Positions 16,861 through 26,070 are shown, numbered from the stretch's first letter. The stretch: 64,000 nt of DNA from Betaproteobacteria bacterium Ga0074130 (GCA_001464495.1 LNDZ01000013.1:124001-188000), one strand, 5' to 3'. Made by a program: numbers and translations. Notes: generated by a model from the letters alone, not told the origin.

Positions 16861-17220
16861 GTGGAAAGCAATAACGTTCTTCCTTTTAAGCGCGTTCCTA
16901 AACGCGGTCTACCGGCGCGGCAGGCCGCCGCTGAGTTGCGCGATTTGCTGATCACCTATGACCAGCTGATTGTCTTGCTGAGAGAAACCTATGACGATGG
17001 CCTCGACATGCTGACCGATGGGCTGGTTGAGTCGGTGGTGCGCTGTCGTGCGGCATTGTCGGCTGGACTTGACGATACAAGCGGCCAACAGTTGCTCAAG
17101 GAAATGCGCGAGGGACTGCGTCAGATGCCGAGCAATCTACGCTCGCTTCTGCCAGGCATCGGCCCGCGTCTTGGCGAGAGCATCGAACGCAAGCTGGGCA
17201 TCCAGTTTTCCAAGTTCTAG
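16861..17220 (+). CDS. Small helical protein of unknown function
   Basis: The 119-residue cytoplasmic protein starts at GTG 16861. It is charged and helical with an N-terminal basic stretch (FKRVPKRGLPARQ), a Leu-rich middle (DLLITYDQLIVLLRETYDDG) and an SLLPGIGPRLGESIERKLG tail. No known domain is recognised. It lies 12 bp before the EamA permease gene and may be co-transcribed with it. Confidence 0.6.
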   Translation: MESNNVLPFKRVPKRGLPARQAAAELRDLLITYDQLIVLLRETYDDGLDMLTDGLVESVVRCRAALSAGLDDTSGQQLLKEMREGLRQMPSNLRSLLPGIGPRLGESIERKLGIQFSKF

Positions 17221-17232
17221 CATCGCCTTCGC

Positions 17233-18108
17233 GTGAGCCTTCGCCGCGGTTATCTTGCCGCTCTCATTGTTGTCTGCTGCTGGTCGGGCTTCAACATCGT
17301 GTCACGCATTGGCGGCAGAAGCGAGCTGACACCCTTTGATATTGCCGCCTTGCGCTTTGGTGTGGCCGGCCTTGTGATGTCGCCCTTGTTCATTCGGGTC
17401 ATGCGGGACATCGACCATAGCCGCCTGATCCAATATGTCGTTGTCGCCTGCTTTGGTGGCTTGGGCTATGCCTTGCTGGCCTACACCGGCTTTTCGCTGG
17501 CGCCGGCCGCCCATGCTGGTGTGTTGGTGAACGGCGGTATTCCTTTTGCCACGGCGCTGATTGCCTGGCTGGCGCTTGGCCAGCGCCCACGTGGGCGCGC
17601 TTTGCTGGCTTTGTCGATTGCGCTGGCGGGCATTGTGATGATCGGCCTACAGAGCTTTACGCACATTGAGGCAGGTAGTCGTCAGTGGGTAGGCGATCTA
17701 TGCTTTCTCGCTGCCGCCACGGCATGGGCAATCGCTGGCTTGCTCATGCGCCGCTGGCAGCTTAAACCCATCGAAACTACCGCCATGATGGTCGGGCTAT
17801 CGGCGCTGGTCTATTTGCCGATCTATGTCCTGTTCTTGCCTAAACATTTGTTGCTGGCGCCCTTGGGGAGTGTTGTCTTGCAAGGCGTCTATCAAGGGCT
17901 TGTCGCGGCGACCATGGCGGGTATTTTCTACAACTATGCCAATCACACCATTGGGCCCCATAAGGCCAGCCTGATGCTGGCGCTGGTGCCGGGTATCACT
18001 GCAGTTGCTGCAGTGCCCATGCTCGGCGAGGCGCTTACGCCGCTAGCGATCTGCGGGGTTGTGCTGGTGACGTTCGGGGCGGTGCTTGGGGCGACGCAGC
18101 GAAGCTAG
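17233..18108 (+). CDS. EamA/DMT family permease
   Basis: The 291-residue protein has ten predicted membrane helices in two EamA repeats (GYLAALIVVCCWSGFNIVSR at the start, and the second repeat starting near residue 150 with LCFLAAATAWAIAGLLMRRW). These transporters export amino acids, metabolites or drugs, and the substrate is unknown here. The start is GTG 17233 and no good ribosome site is visible, which suggests coupling to the preceding small gene. Confidence 0.9.
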   Translation: MSLRRGYLAALIVVCCWSGFNIVSRIGGRSELTPFDIAALRFGVAGLVMSPLFIRVMRDIDHSRLIQYVVVACFGGLGYALLAYTGFSLAPAAHAGVLVNGGIPFATALIAWLALGQRPRGRALLALSIALAGIVMIGLQSFTHIEAGSRQWVGDLCFLAAATAWAIAGLLMRRWQLKPIETTAMMVGLSALVYLPIYVLFLPKHLLLAPLGSVVLQGVYQGLVAATMAGIFYNYANHTIGPHKASLMLALVPGITAVAAVPMLGEALTPLAICGVVLVTFGAVLGATQRS

Positions 18109-18244
18109 CCACTCAGCAGTAGCTGCTATATTGAGAAAGCCGTGGATGACTCATCACCACACCAAGCGTTGCGCGCTTTAGGTCGGGTGAGGCGGGTGGC
18201 TCCGGTATAATCGTGGGCTTTGCTTTTACCTGCCGCGTTGATCT

Positions 18245-19834
18245 GTGGCAGCCCATGCCGTGAGCACACTGACCGAAGAAATCCAGCGCCGTCGCACCTT
18301 TGCGATTATTTCCCACCCTGACGCGGGCAAAACTACGCTGACCGAAAAGCTGCTGTGGTTTGGTGGCGCCATTCAGGTGGCTGGCGAAGTACGTGCGCGC
18401 AAGGCCTCGCGTCACGCAACGTCCGACTGGATGGAGCTGGAAAAACAACGCGGCATCTCGGTCACATCCTCGGTCATGCAGTTCCCCTACCGGGAGTGCA
18501 TGGTGAATCTGCTCGATACCCCGGGCCACGAAGACTTCTCGGAGGACACCTACCGCACGCTGACAGCGGTCGACTCTGCCGTCATGGTGATCGACTCGGT
18601 CAATGGTGTGGAAGCGCAAACGATCAAGCTGCTAAACGTCTGCCGCCTGCGTGACACACCGATTGTTACCTTCATCAACAAGCTCGACCGCGACGGTAAG
18701 TATCCAGTCGATCTGCTCGATGAAATCGAGTCGGTGCTGAACATCGAATGCGCGCCGATGACCTGGCCGATTGGCATGGGCAAGCTGTTCCGTGGGGTTT
18801 ATCACCTCTACAACGACACCATCGCCTTCTTTGACCCACATGCCGAAAAGGGCACCTCGGAAATTATCGAAGGGCTGAACAATCCCCGCCTAGACGAGCT
18901 GATTGGTATGCAGGCCGACGAGCTGCGCAGTGAGGTTGAGCTGGTGCGCGGTGCCTCGCACACCTTTGATTTGGCCGCTTATTTGGCCGGCAAGCAATGC
19001 CCGGTGTTCTTCGGTTCTGCGGCGAATAACTTCGGCGTGCAGTCGCTCCTCGATGCGATTGTCGATGTCTCGCCAGGCCCACTGGCGCGTGCGACAGAGA
19101 GCCGTGAAGTGGCCCCGGTGGAAGAAAAGTTCTCCGGCTTTGTCTTCAAGATTCAAGCCAATATGGACCCCAAGCACCGCGACCGTATCGCTTTCCTGCG
19201 CGTGTGCTCAGGCCGCTTCGAGCGTGGCATGAAGATCAAGCAGGTTGCAGGTGGCAAGCTGATGGCAGTGAACAACGCCATTACCTTTATGGCGCGCGAC
19301 CGCAACACCACAGACGAAGCCTACGCCGGCGACATTATCGGTATCCCGAATCACGGTTCGATTCGCTTGGGCGAAACCTTCACTGAAGGCGAAGAGCTGC
19401 GCTTTACCGGTATCCCTTCATTTGCGCCGGAATATTTCCAACGCGCAATTTTGCGTAACCCGCTCAAGCTCAAACAGCTGCAGAAAGGTTTGCAGCAGCT
19501 GGCGGAAGAGGGGGCAACCCAATTGTTCCGTCCGCTGGGCTCGAACGATTTGATTCTGGGCGCAGTAGGTACGCTGCAGTTTGATGTGGTCAAGCACCGT
19601 CTGGAGCACGAGTACGGCGTTGATGCGATCTTCGAGCCCTACAACGTTTCAACCGCCCGCTGGCTCAAGGGCTCGGATGAAGAGCTACGCAAGCTGGGTG
19701 ACAAGAACCCGCTGAATGTGGCGCTGGACGGGGCGGGCGACTATGTCTATCTGGCCACCAGCCGCGTCAACCTGAATCTCACGCAGGAGCGTTTTCCCGA
19801 GATCCAGTTTTTTGAAACTCGCGAAGTGCGCTGA
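18245..19834 (+). CDS. prfC: Peptide chain release factor 3 (RF3)
   Basis: A translational GTPase that recycles RF1/RF2 from the ribosome. The 529-residue length equals the E. coli protein. G-motifs are [10 protein letters not shown] (G1), [12 protein letters not shown] (G2), [15 protein letters not shown] (G3) and NKLDRDG (G4). The RF3-specific [21 protein letters not shown] follows. The start is GTG 18245, and GTG 18260 is an equally plausible start nearer the E. coli one. A TATAAT at 18206-18211 may belong to its promoter. Confidence 0.96.
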   Translation: MAAHAVSTLTEEIQRRRTFAIISHPDAGKTTLTEKLLWFGGAIQVAGEVRARKASRHATSDWMELEKQRGISVTSSVMQFPYRECMVNLLDTPGHEDFSEDTYRTLTAVDSAVMVIDSVNGVEAQTIKLLNVCRLRDTPIVTFINKLDRDGKYPVDLLDEIESVLNIECAPMTWPIGMGKLFRGVYHLYNDTIAFFDPHAEKGTSEIIEGLNNPRLDELIGMQADELRSEVELVRGASHTFDLAAYLAGKQCPVFFGSAANNFGVQSLLDAIVDVSPGPLARATESREVAPVEEKFSGFVFKIQANMDPKHRDRIAFLRVCSGRFERGMKIKQVAGGKLMAVNNAITFMARDRNTTDEAYAGDIIGIPNHGSIRLGETFTEGEELRFTGIPSFAPEYFQRAILRNPLKLKQLQKGLQQLAEEGATQLFRPLGSNDLILGAVGTLQFDVVKHRLEHEYGVDAIFEPYNVSTARWLKGSDEELRKLGDKNPLNVALDGAGDYVYLATSRVNLNLTQERFPEIQFFETREVR

Positions 19835-19973
19835 CACTCGCCGCAATCATGCGCGTTGGCGAGCGGCGCTCCATCGCGGGGCGTTGCTTGCTGGCAGTGC
19901 TGAGATTCAAATAAGTGCGTGACGCATCCAGAAACGTATGCAGTGCAGTTAGGTTCAGGTTGTGCTGATTCAT
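19779..19973 (-). CDS. Possible small protein antisense to the prfC end
   Basis: A 64-codon frame with ATG 19973 preceded by GGGAG at 8-nt spacing. The product is basic and rich in Ser/Thr/Arg ([20 protein letters not shown] at the start). The last 56 bp overlap the 3' end of prfC on the opposite strand. No family is recognised. The ribosome site is the only real support and the frame could be chance. Confidence 0.3.
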   Translation of the reverse strand: MNQHNLNLTALHTFLDASRTYLNLSTASKQRPAMERRSPTRMIAASVSALREFQKTGSRENAPA

Positions 19974-20088
19974 CGGTGTCTCCCGTTGTTCTGGTTTAAG
20001 TACCTTTATAGACGGTGATGATGCACTCCGGTTCACGAATTTTTATGACACTTTTGCAACAGCATATTGCAATGTGGAATGAGCGCAG

Positions 20089-20643
20089 TCAGTCATCAGC
20101 CCTTGTCTGCGACACCCAGATAAGCTGGCTCGTATCAACGCCAATTGCCTTGGCGTGTTTGACTAGCTGATCCTTGATGTTATCTGGCAGCTGCTTATCC
20201 CTCGCAAGTATCCACAGATAGCTGCGGTCAGGTCCAATGACCATGGACCAGCGATAGTTCTGCTGATCCAGTGCAATCACGTGATAGCCGCCGTAGAAGG
20301 GGCCAAAGAAAGACACCTTAAGCGATGCCTGCTGAGGGTCGCCAATAAATAGCGCACGGCCCACCGCTTCCTTCCACGCGCTGCGCTTAAGGTCGTAGCC
20401 GCGGTTGATGACCGTAACGCTGCCATCGTCTTGGGCACGGTAGGTGGCATTCACATCCGTCATCCCACGCTCAAACGAATGATCAAGCCGCGCAATCTCG
20501 TACCACTTACCCTCATATCGCTTGAGGTCAAAGCCATTAACAATCGTCACACCCTCTGGCGGCGCTGTTGCGCACCCGGCGATAAGGGTTGTGAGGCCGA
20601 TGATCAGGCCATGTAGAAAGCGGGGCAGGTGAGCGCGTGACAT
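20089..20643 (-). CDS. blc: Outer-membrane lipocalin (Blc-type)
   Basis: The 184-residue lipoprotein has lipobox LIAGC (Cys24) and the lipocalin SCR1 motif RYEGKWYEIARLDHSFERGM. It also has the bacterial lipocalin segments VTVINRGYD, KVSFFGPFYGGYHVIALD and YRWSMVIGPDRSYLWILAR. Bacterial Blc binds lysophospholipids or fatty acids at the outer membrane. It stands alone, downstream of the tRNA-half terminator. Confidence 0.93.
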   Translation of the reverse strand: MSRAHLPRFLHGLIIGLTTLIAGCATAPPEGVTIVNGFDLKRYEGKWYEIARLDHSFERGMTDVNATYRAQDDGSVTVINRGYDLKRSAWKEAVGRALFIGDPQQASLKVSFFGPFYGGYHVIALDQQNYRWSMVIGPDRSYLWILARDKQLPDNIKDQLVKHAKAIGVDTSQLIWVSQTRADD

Positions 20644-20689
20644 GTTGGAAGCCGGGTTGTTGAACTAACCCGATACTAAGTCTTACCAA

Positions 20690-20728
20690 CGCACAAAAGC
20701 AAAAGGCCCACCGAAGTGGGCCTTTTGC
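20690..20728 (-). terminator. Intrinsic terminator of the tRNA-Asn half (UUCG tetraloop)
   Basis: The perfect 13-bp arms GCAAAAGGCCCAC (20699-20711) and GTGGGCCTTTTGC (20716-20728) read on the minus strand as a stem closed by C(UUCG)G and followed by TTTTGTG. It lies 10 nt beyond the CCA end of the tRNA fragment and would also stop read-through from the aminotransferase gene. Confidence 0.85.
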
Positions 20729-20738
20729 TTGAATTATT

Positions 20739-20783
20739 TGGCTCCCCGACCTGGGCTCGAACCAGGGACCTACGGATTAACAG
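20739..20783 (-). tRNA. tRNA-Asn(GTT) 3' half only (nucleotides 32-76, 5' half missing)
   Basis: On the minus strand, CTGTTAA is the anticodon loop with GTT at positions 34-36. It is followed by the 3' anticodon strand TCCGT, variable loop AGGTC, a perfect T arm (CCTGG-TTCGAGC-CCAGG), the 3' acceptor strand TCGGGGA, discriminator G and encoded CCA. This is exactly positions 32-76 of a tRNA-Asn. Upstream there is no D arm and no TCCCCGA acceptor strand, so a normal cloverleaf cannot form. The fragment is preceded by a promoter and followed by a terminator. It is a truncated tRNA gene, an integration or deletion scar, or a tRNA-half RNA gene. Confidence 0.85.
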
Positions 20784-20797
20784 ACAAAGTGGGGCGA

Positions 20798-20826
20798 ATT
20801 ATAGAGGACATCCGCCCTTACGGCAA
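20798..20826 (-). promoter_or_regulatory. Sigma-70 promoter for the tRNA-Asn half
   Basis: Minus strand: -35 TTGCCG (20826-20821), a 17-bp spacer, -10 TATAAT (20803-20798), then a GC-rich discriminator TCGCCCC typical of stable-RNA promoters. The predicted start is A at about 20790, only 7 nt before the tRNA fragment. Confidence 0.75.
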
Positions 20827-20848
20827 GGCTTTTCATGCAAAAAGCCTT
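20825..20848. repeat. 9-bp hairpin downstream of the aminotransferase gene
   Basis: AAGGCTTTT (20825-20833) and AAAAGCCTT (20840-20848) form a perfect stem with loop CATGCA. It overlaps the -35 element of the tRNA-half promoter. In the leftward direction it lacks a T tract, so it is at best a weak terminator for the aminotransferase gene. Confidence 0.45.
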
Positions 20849-20926
20849 TAAAGTTTTCCCCGAAATATTTGCGTTTCCATTTCAGGGAGATAGCGCGCCG
20901 CAGTACAGCTGTGGCGCGCTGATTTA

Positions 20927-22132
20927 TTACTTTTCTACAGCGGCGATGGCCTTGGCCACGTAATCCAAATTCTTTTCATTAAGTGCTGCGAGACAAATGC
21001 GACCCGTGCCAACCGCGTAGATGCCGAATTCGTCGCGCAGGCGATCGACCTGTGCGGACGACAGACCGGTGTAGCTGAACATACCGCGTTGCTTGATGAC
21101 GAAGGAGTAATCACGAGCCACCCCTTCGGCCTTGAGCTTCTCAACCAAGCCAGTGCGCATGGCACGGATACGGTCGCGCATTTCAGCGAGCTCGTCTTCC
21201 CATTGCTTACGCAGCTCAGTGCTGGCGAGGATGGCGGCTACCAACGCGCCACCGTGGGTGGGCGGGTTGGAGTAGTTGGTACGGACCACACGCTTGACTT
21301 GCGACAGCACGCGGGCAGATTCGTCCTTGCTGGTGGTAACGAGGGTCAGCGAGCCAACACGCTCACCATAGAGCGAGAAGGACTTGGAGAAGGAGCTGGC
21401 GATCAGGAAGGGCAAGCCGGACTCTGCGAACAGTTTAACGGCGATAGCGTCTTCATCAATGCTGTCGGCAAAGCCTTGGTAGGCCATGTCGAGGAAAGGA
21501 ACCAGACCCTTGCTCTTGCAGATGGCAACAACTTCCTTCCACTGATCTGTGGTCAGGTCAGCGCCAGTAGGGTTATGGCAGCAGGCGTGCAGGAGAACAA
21601 TGCTGTTCTCGGCCATGGCATTCAGTGCTGCCTTGGTCTTGTCGAAGGCAACACCCTTGGTGTCGGCATCGTAGTAGGCATAGGTTTCAACGGTGAAGCC
21701 GGCGGTCTCGAAAACAGCGCGGTGGTTTTCCCAGCTTGGATCGCTAATGTAAAGCTTGGCTTGTGGCAGCAGGCGGCGCAGGTAGTCGGCGCCAACCTTG
21801 AGGGCGCCCGTACCGCCCAAGGCTTCGAAAGTGATGCAGCGGCCTTCGCTGATGATGGGTGAGCCTTCACCGAACAGCAGCTTTTGCACGGCTTGGTTGT
21901 AGCCAGCAAAACCTTCAATGGGCTGGTAGCCGCGTGCTGGCGTGGCGTCGACGCGTGCCTTTTCGGCTGCCTTGACGGCGCCAAGTAGAGGGAGCTTGCC
22001 GCTGGCGTCTTGATACACGCCCACCCCTAGATTCACCTTAGTGGCGCGCGTATCGGCATTGAATGCTTCAGTCAGGCCCAGAATTGGGTCTCGCGGTGCC
22101 ATTTCTACGTTGGCGAACAGAGTAGCGCTCAT
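20927..22132 (-). CDS. Aromatic amino acid/aspartate aminotransferase (class I PLP)
   Basis: The 401-residue cytoplasmic transaminase has the substrate-contact region VNLGVGVYQD, LHACCHNPTGAD (Asn contacting PLP), and LDMAYQGF with the conserved Tyr. The PLP Lys250 lies in SSFSKSFSLYGERVG and a C-terminal Arg in KQRGMFSYTGLS. It belongs to the AspC/TyrB group that uses 2-oxoglutarate to transaminate aspartate and aromatic amino acids. The sequence alone does not separate AspC from TyrB. The start is ATG 22132, divergent from uvrB. Confidence 0.94.
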   Translation of the reverse strand: MSATLFANVEMAPRDPILGLTEAFNADTRATKVNLGVGVYQDASGKLPLLGAVKAAEKARVDATPARGYQPIEGFAGYNQAVQKLLFGEGSPIISEGRCITFEALGGTGALKVGADYLRRLLPQAKLYISDPSWENHRAVFETAGFTVETYAYYDADTKGVAFDKTKAALNAMAENSIVLLHACCHNPTGADLTTDQWKEVVAICKSKGLVPFLDMAYQGFADSIDEDAIAVKLFAESGLPFLIASSFSKSFSLYGERVGSLTLVTTSKDESARVLSQVKRVVRTNYSNPPTHGGALVAAILASTELRKQWEDELAEMRDRIRAMRTGLVEKLKAEGVARDYSFVIKQRGMFSYTGLSSAQVDRLRDEFGIYAVGTGRICLAALNEKNLDYVAKAIAAVEK

Positions 22133-22194
22133 TGGGCGGTTTCCTAAGGGAAGTCGGCTAGAATCGTGGGTTGAAACAGCCCGGCATTTTACCC

Positions 22195-24243
22195 GTGATC
22201 GTCGAGTTTCCCAATAGTCCATACAAGCTGTTCCAGCCATTCCCGCCGGCTGGAGACCAACCCACGGCTATCAATCAATTAGTCGAGGGGATTGAGGACG
22301 GGCTGATGTACCAGACCCTGCTCGGTGTGACGGGCTCGGGCAAGACCTACACCATGGCCAATGTGATTGCCCGGTTGGGCCGGCCAGCATTGGTGCTGGC
22401 GCCCAACAAGACCTTGGCGGCGCAGCTGTATTCTGAATTCCGCGAGTTCTTCCCGGAGAATGCAGTCGAGTATTTTGTGTCCTACTACGACTACTACCAG
22501 CCCGAGGCCTATGTGCCATCGCGTGACCTTTTCATCGAGAAGGATTCCGCGATTAACGAGCACATTGAGCAGATGCGCTTGTCGGCGACCAAGAGCCTGA
22601 TGGAGCGCCGTGACGTCATCATCGTTGGCTCGGTCTCGACGATTTACGGTATCGGCGACCCTGCCGACTATCACAGTATGGTGCTGCATCTGCGCCAAGG
22701 CGAGAAGGCAGGACAACGCGACATCATTCGCCGCCTCAGCGAGATGCAGTACGACCGCAACGACATTGAGTTCAGCCGTGGCATGTATCGCGTGCGGGGC
22801 GATGTCATTGATATCTTCCCGGCGGAAAACGCGGATCACGCGTTGCGCGTAACCTTGTTTGATGACGAGATTGAATCGCTCGCGCTGTTTGATCCGCTCA
22901 CCGGGCATACCCGCCAGAAGCTAGGTCGCTTTACCGTCTATCCCTCCAGCCATTACGTCACGCCACGCAGTACGGTGGTGCGTGCGATCGAGGCGATCAA
23001 GCAGGAACTGCGTGATCGTGTGAAGCAATACACCGAGGAACAGAAGCTAGTGGAGTGTCAGCGCATTGAGCAGCGCACCCGCTTTGACCTTGAAATGCTC
23101 GATCAGTTGGGCTTCTGTAAGGGCATTGAAAATTACTCACGCCATCTGTCTGGCCGCAAGGCGGGCGATGCACCACCCACATTGATTGACTATCTGCCGC
23201 CCGACTCGTTGCTATTTATCGATGAGTCGCATGTGACGGTGTCGCAAGTCGGTGGCATGTACAAGGGCGACCGTTCGCGCAAGGAAAACCTTGTCAATTA
23301 CGGTTTCCGTTTGCCGTCGGCACTGGATAACCGGCCGCTGAAATTCGACGAGTTTGAAAAGCTGATGCCGCAGACTGTGTTTGTTTCGGCCACGCCAGCT
23401 GCTTATGAAGAAGAAAAGCAAGGGCAAGTGGTTGAGCAGGTGGTGCGCCCGACGGGGCTGGTTGATCCAACCGTGATCGTTCGCCCGGCCATTACGCAGG
23501 TGGATGATTTACTGGGTGAGCTGAAGCTGCGCATTGCCAAGAATGAGCGTGTGCTGGTGACAACGCTGACCAAGAAGCTGGCTGAGCAGTTAACCGAATA
23601 CTTTGCTGAGAACGGTATCAAGGTACGTTACCTGCACTCGGATATCGATACGGTAGAGCGGGTAGAAATCCTGCGAGATTTACGTCTGGGCGAATTTGAT
23701 GTGCTGATTGGCATCAATCTGCTGCGCGAAGGTTTGGATATTCCAGAAGTCTCACTAGTAGCGATTCTGGATGCAGACAAGGAGGGCTTCCTACGTTCCT
23801 TCCGCTCATTGATTCAGACCATTGGCCGCGCCGCGCGCCATTTGAATGGCACCGCAATTCTTTACGCCGACCGCATGACTGACTCAATGGCCAAGGCTAT
23901 TGGCGAAACCGAGCGCCGCCGCAACAAGCAGATTGCGTTTAACGAAGCGAATGGGATCACTCCTAAGAGCGTACACAAGCGCATCAAGGACATTATTGAT
24001 GGTGTGTATTCAGAAGAGGATGGCAAGCGCGAACTGAAGGTGGCCGAGGCTGCAGCACGCTATGAAGCCATGAGCGAGAAAGCGATCTCCAAGGAGATCA
24101 AGCGGCTAGAAAAGGCCATGCACGAGCATGCCAAGAATCTTGAGTTTGAAGAGGCGGCAGCGGCACGCGATGAATTAGCCAAGCTGAAGGCGCTTCTGTT
24201 CGGCGGCGAAGCCCATGATGCCCCGCTTGCCCCCGAGGCATGA
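22195..24243 (+). CDS. uvrB: Excinuclease ABC subunit B
   Basis: The helicase-like damage-verification subunit of nucleotide excision repair. It has Walker A GVTGSGKT at about 44-51, the damage-probing beta-hairpin region [12 protein letters not shown] near 95-105, [10 protein letters not shown] (motif II) near 335, motif [14 protein letters not shown], and a C-terminal UVR domain ([25 protein letters not shown]) for UvrC/UvrA contact. The start is taken as GTG 22195 because relatives begin MIVxFPNSP. A TTG 24 bp upstream would add eight unlikely residues. Confidence 0.96.
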   Translation: MIVEFPNSPYKLFQPFPPAGDQPTAINQLVEGIEDGLMYQTLLGVTGSGKTYTMANVIARLGRPALVLAPNKTLAAQLYSEFREFFPENAVEYFVSYYDYYQPEAYVPSRDLFIEKDSAINEHIEQMRLSATKSLMERRDVIIVGSVSTIYGIGDPADYHSMVLHLRQGEKAGQRDIIRRLSEMQYDRNDIEFSRGMYRVRGDVIDIFPAENADHALRVTLFDDEIESLALFDPLTGHTRQKLGRFTVYPSSHYVTPRSTVVRAIEAIKQELRDRVKQYTEEQKLVECQRIEQRTRFDLEMLDQLGFCKGIENYSRHLSGRKAGDAPPTLIDYLPPDSLLFIDESHVTVSQVGGMYKGDRSRKENLVNYGFRLPSALDNRPLKFDEFEKLMPQTVFVSATPAAYEEEKQGQVVEQVVRPTGLVDPTVIVRPAITQVDDLLGELKLRIAKNERVLVTTLTKKLAEQLTEYFAENGIKVRYLHSDIDTVERVEILRDLRLGEFDVLIGINLLREGLDIPEVSLVAILDADKEGFLRSFRSLIQTIGRAARHLNGTAILYADRMTDSMAKAIGETERRRNKQIAFNEANGITPKSVHKRIKDIIDGVYSEEDGKRELKVAEAAARYEAMSEKAISKEIKRLEKAMHEHAKNLEFEEAAAARDELAKLKALLFGGEAHDAPLAPEA

Positions 24244-24250
24244 GCTTGCA

Positions 24251-24715
24251 GTGAAGCGGGTATTGTTTGTCTGTACCGGCAATATCTGTCGTTCTCCAAC
24301 GGCAGAAGCTATCTTGCGCAAACATGCAAAGGAACAAGGGCTTGATGTGGTGGTGGATTCAGCCGGCACGCATGGTTATCACATCGGCGAGGCGCCTGAT
24401 CCGCGCTCGGTCAAAGCCGGCGCTCGCCGCGGCTATGACCTTTCCACGATTCGCGCACGCAAAATCACGCGTGAGGATTTCGAGCGTTTCGATTATCTGA
24501 TTGCGTTGGATGAGGGGCACTTAGCCTTGATGCAAGCGGCGTGTCCGGTGGGTTTACAGCACAAGCTGCATGCAATGATGGTGTTTGCACCGCAGCTTGG
24601 TTACAGCGAGGTGCCAGACCCTTATTACGGCCCAGCAGCAGGCTTTGAGCAGGTGATTGATTTGCTGGAAGCTGCAACTACAGGCCTTGTGAAAACACTG
24701 TTGCACAAGGCCTGA
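24251..24715 (+). CDS. Low-molecular-weight protein tyrosine phosphatase
   Basis: The 154-residue protein carries the P-loop CTGNICRS (CX5R) near residues 8-15 and the general-acid loop DPYYG near 125, so it should be catalytically active. Bacterial members act on tyrosine kinases or arginine phosphate, and no partner kinase is adjacent. The start is GTG 24251, 7 bp after the uvrB stop. It is convergent with hemP. Confidence 0.92.
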   Translation: MKRVLFVCTGNICRSPTAEAILRKHAKEQGLDVVVDSAGTHGYHIGEAPDPRSVKAGARRGYDLSTIRARKITREDFERFDYLIALDEGHLALMQAACPVGLQHKLHAMMVFAPQLGYSEVPDPYYGPAAGFEQVIDLLEAATTGLVKTLLHKA

Positions 24716-24721
24716 GTTGGT

Positions 24722-24910
24722 TTATTTCGTCAGGATCAGTTTGTTTTCGCGCGTGATGCGCAGCAGGTATAGGTTGCCTTCGTGGGCAATGCGCAAGGTG
24801 TTCTGATCTTTGAACAGTTGAGCGGTCGTGACGAGCGGCGGTTGCCCGTTGTCGCCCGGCGTCAACGTCACTACTGCTTGCTCAGCCACGATTTTGCTTT
24901 CCGCAGACAT
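24722..24910 (-). CDS. hemP: Hemin uptake protein HemP
   Basis: The 62-residue protein ends in the HemP signature LRIAHEGNLYLLRITRENKL followed by ILTK. HemP is found with haem/iron uptake loci of proteobacteria and acts as an activator of haem uptake genes in some species. The ATG at 24910 has GAGG 8 nt upstream. It is the last gene of tonB-exbB-exbD-hemP. Confidence 0.87.
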   Translation of the reverse strand: MSAESKIVAEQAVVTLTPGDNGQPPLVTTAQLFKDQNTLRIAHEGNLYLLRITRENKLILTK

Positions 24911-24920
24911 CACAATTGCC

Positions 24921-25349
24921 TCAGCGCTTGCTAGTGGTCGGGTTGGTTACAAAGCCAAACTTGGCCAGTCCCGCTTCACGGGTCGCGCCCATGACTTCAG
25001 CAATCTTTTCGTAGCGTGCATCCTTGTCTGCCGAGAGGTGAACCTCTGGCTGAGGGGTTACCTGCGCGGCACTTTCAAGACGCGTCTTTAGCTCGGCTGG
25101 TGTGACGGCTGCATCGTCCCAGAAGGTCTGGCCGTCGGCCTTGACCGTGAGCTTGATCGTCTCTGGCTTTTGATCAAGTGCCGCAGCATCGACTTGCGGC
25201 AAGTCGACCTTGATGGCCTGGGTCATCAACGGTGCGCAGACGATGAAGATGATCAGCAGTACCAACATGACGTCGACCAGCGGCGTCATGTTGATTTCCG
25301 ACATGGGCTGGTTGTTGCCAGACCCGAAATCTCCACTACCGAAAGCCAT
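24921..25349 (-). CDS. exbD: Biopolymer transport protein ExbD
   Basis: The 142-residue inner-membrane protein has the single TM helix MSEINMTPLVDVMLVLLIIF near 16-40. Its Asp (in PLVDVML) is the proton-carrying residue of the Ton motor. The periplasmic domain follows (TPQPEVHLSADKDARYEKI). It forms the ExbB5ExbD2 motor that drives TonB. It overlaps exbB by one base. Confidence 0.95.
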   Translation of the reverse strand: MAFGSGDFGSGNNQPMSEINMTPLVDVMLVLLIIFIVCAPLMTQAIKVDLPQVDAAALDQKPETIKLTVKADGQTFWDDAAVTPAELKTRLESAAQVTPQPEVHLSADKDARYEKIAEVMGATREAGLAKFGFVTNPTTSKR

Positions 25350-26068
25350 TAGCGAACTCCCGTCAGGCGCTTGCCGTTGCCTTGCGTGGTGGCGATTGCA
25401 CGGCCAGTGGTGAAGTAGGTGTGCAGGTCAGTCGCGAAAGCATCCAGCTCTGAGTTGATCACGCGCAGACCACGGCTCAGGGTGTTATAGGCGAGCACGG
25501 CAGGGATAGCGACGAACAAGCCAGCGGCCGTCATAATCAGCGCTTCACCCACCGGACCGGCAACCTTATCCAAGCTGGCCTGGCCAGTCGCGCCGATGGT
25601 GGCGAGGGCATGGTAAATGCCCCACACGGTACCGAACAGACCGATGAAAGGCGCTGTGGAGCCGATGGAAGCGAGAAATGTCAGACCGTTTTCCAGCTGG
25701 CTGCTGGCACGAGCAATCCCTTGGCGCAGCGCGCGGGTCACCAGCTCGCCCAGCGACAGATGCGCATCCAGGTGGGGATGATCAGTGCTGTGGTCGTTGA
25801 AGTGACGTACGGCTTGTGAAGCCCGCTGGGCAACAAAGGCAAACGGCTCGATCGGGGCTATGCGGATCAGGCCGTCTTCAAAGTTGGAGGCTTGCCAGAA
25901 GCTCTCGACAAGCTGCGCCGATTGACGACGCAGGCGGAAGATCTGCAGGCTCTTGGCACCAATCACTGCCCAGCTGGCAATCGACAGGATGATCAGGATG
26001 ATGGCCACGGCGTGAGAGACGAAATCTCCCTGTGCCCAATAGGCGCTGAGGCTAAAAGATTCGGACAT
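25349..26068 (-). CDS. exbB: Biopolymer transport protein ExbB (MotA/TolQ family)
   Basis: The 239-residue protein has three TM helices at about 15-38, 125-150 and 170-195. It contains the family segments ENGLTFLASIGSTAPFIGLFGTVWGIYHAL and AGPVGEALIMTAAGLFVAIPAVLAYN in two conserved stretches. It forms the pentameric proton channel with ExbD. It starts 2 bp after the tonB stop. Confidence 0.95.
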   Translation of the reverse strand: MSESFSLSAYWAQGDFVSHAVAIILIILSIASWAVIGAKSLQIFRLRRQSAQLVESFWQASNFEDGLIRIAPIEPFAFVAQRASQAVRHFNDHSTDHPHLDAHLSLGELVTRALRQGIARASSQLENGLTFLASIGSTAPFIGLFGTVWGIYHALATIGATGQASLDKVAGPVGEALIMTAAGLFVAIPAVLAYNTLSRGLRVINSELDAFATDLHTYFTTGRAIATTQGNGKRLTGVR

Positions 26069-26070
26069 GT

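Noticed and set aside
18113-18619. Minus-strand reading frame over the prfC start
   Set aside because: It is a shadow of the conserved prfC G domain in another frame.
20716-20922. Open reading frame antisense to the tRNA-Asn fragment
   Set aside because: Its start lies in the terminator and its first residues are the complement of the tRNA T arm. This is a common false ORF over tRNA genes.
20784-20926. Group I intron splitting the tRNA-Asn in the anticodon loop
   Set aside because: There is no 5' exon (TCCCCGA acceptor strand or D arm) in the 143 bp before the intact aminotransferase gene, and a promoter lies directly against the 3' half.
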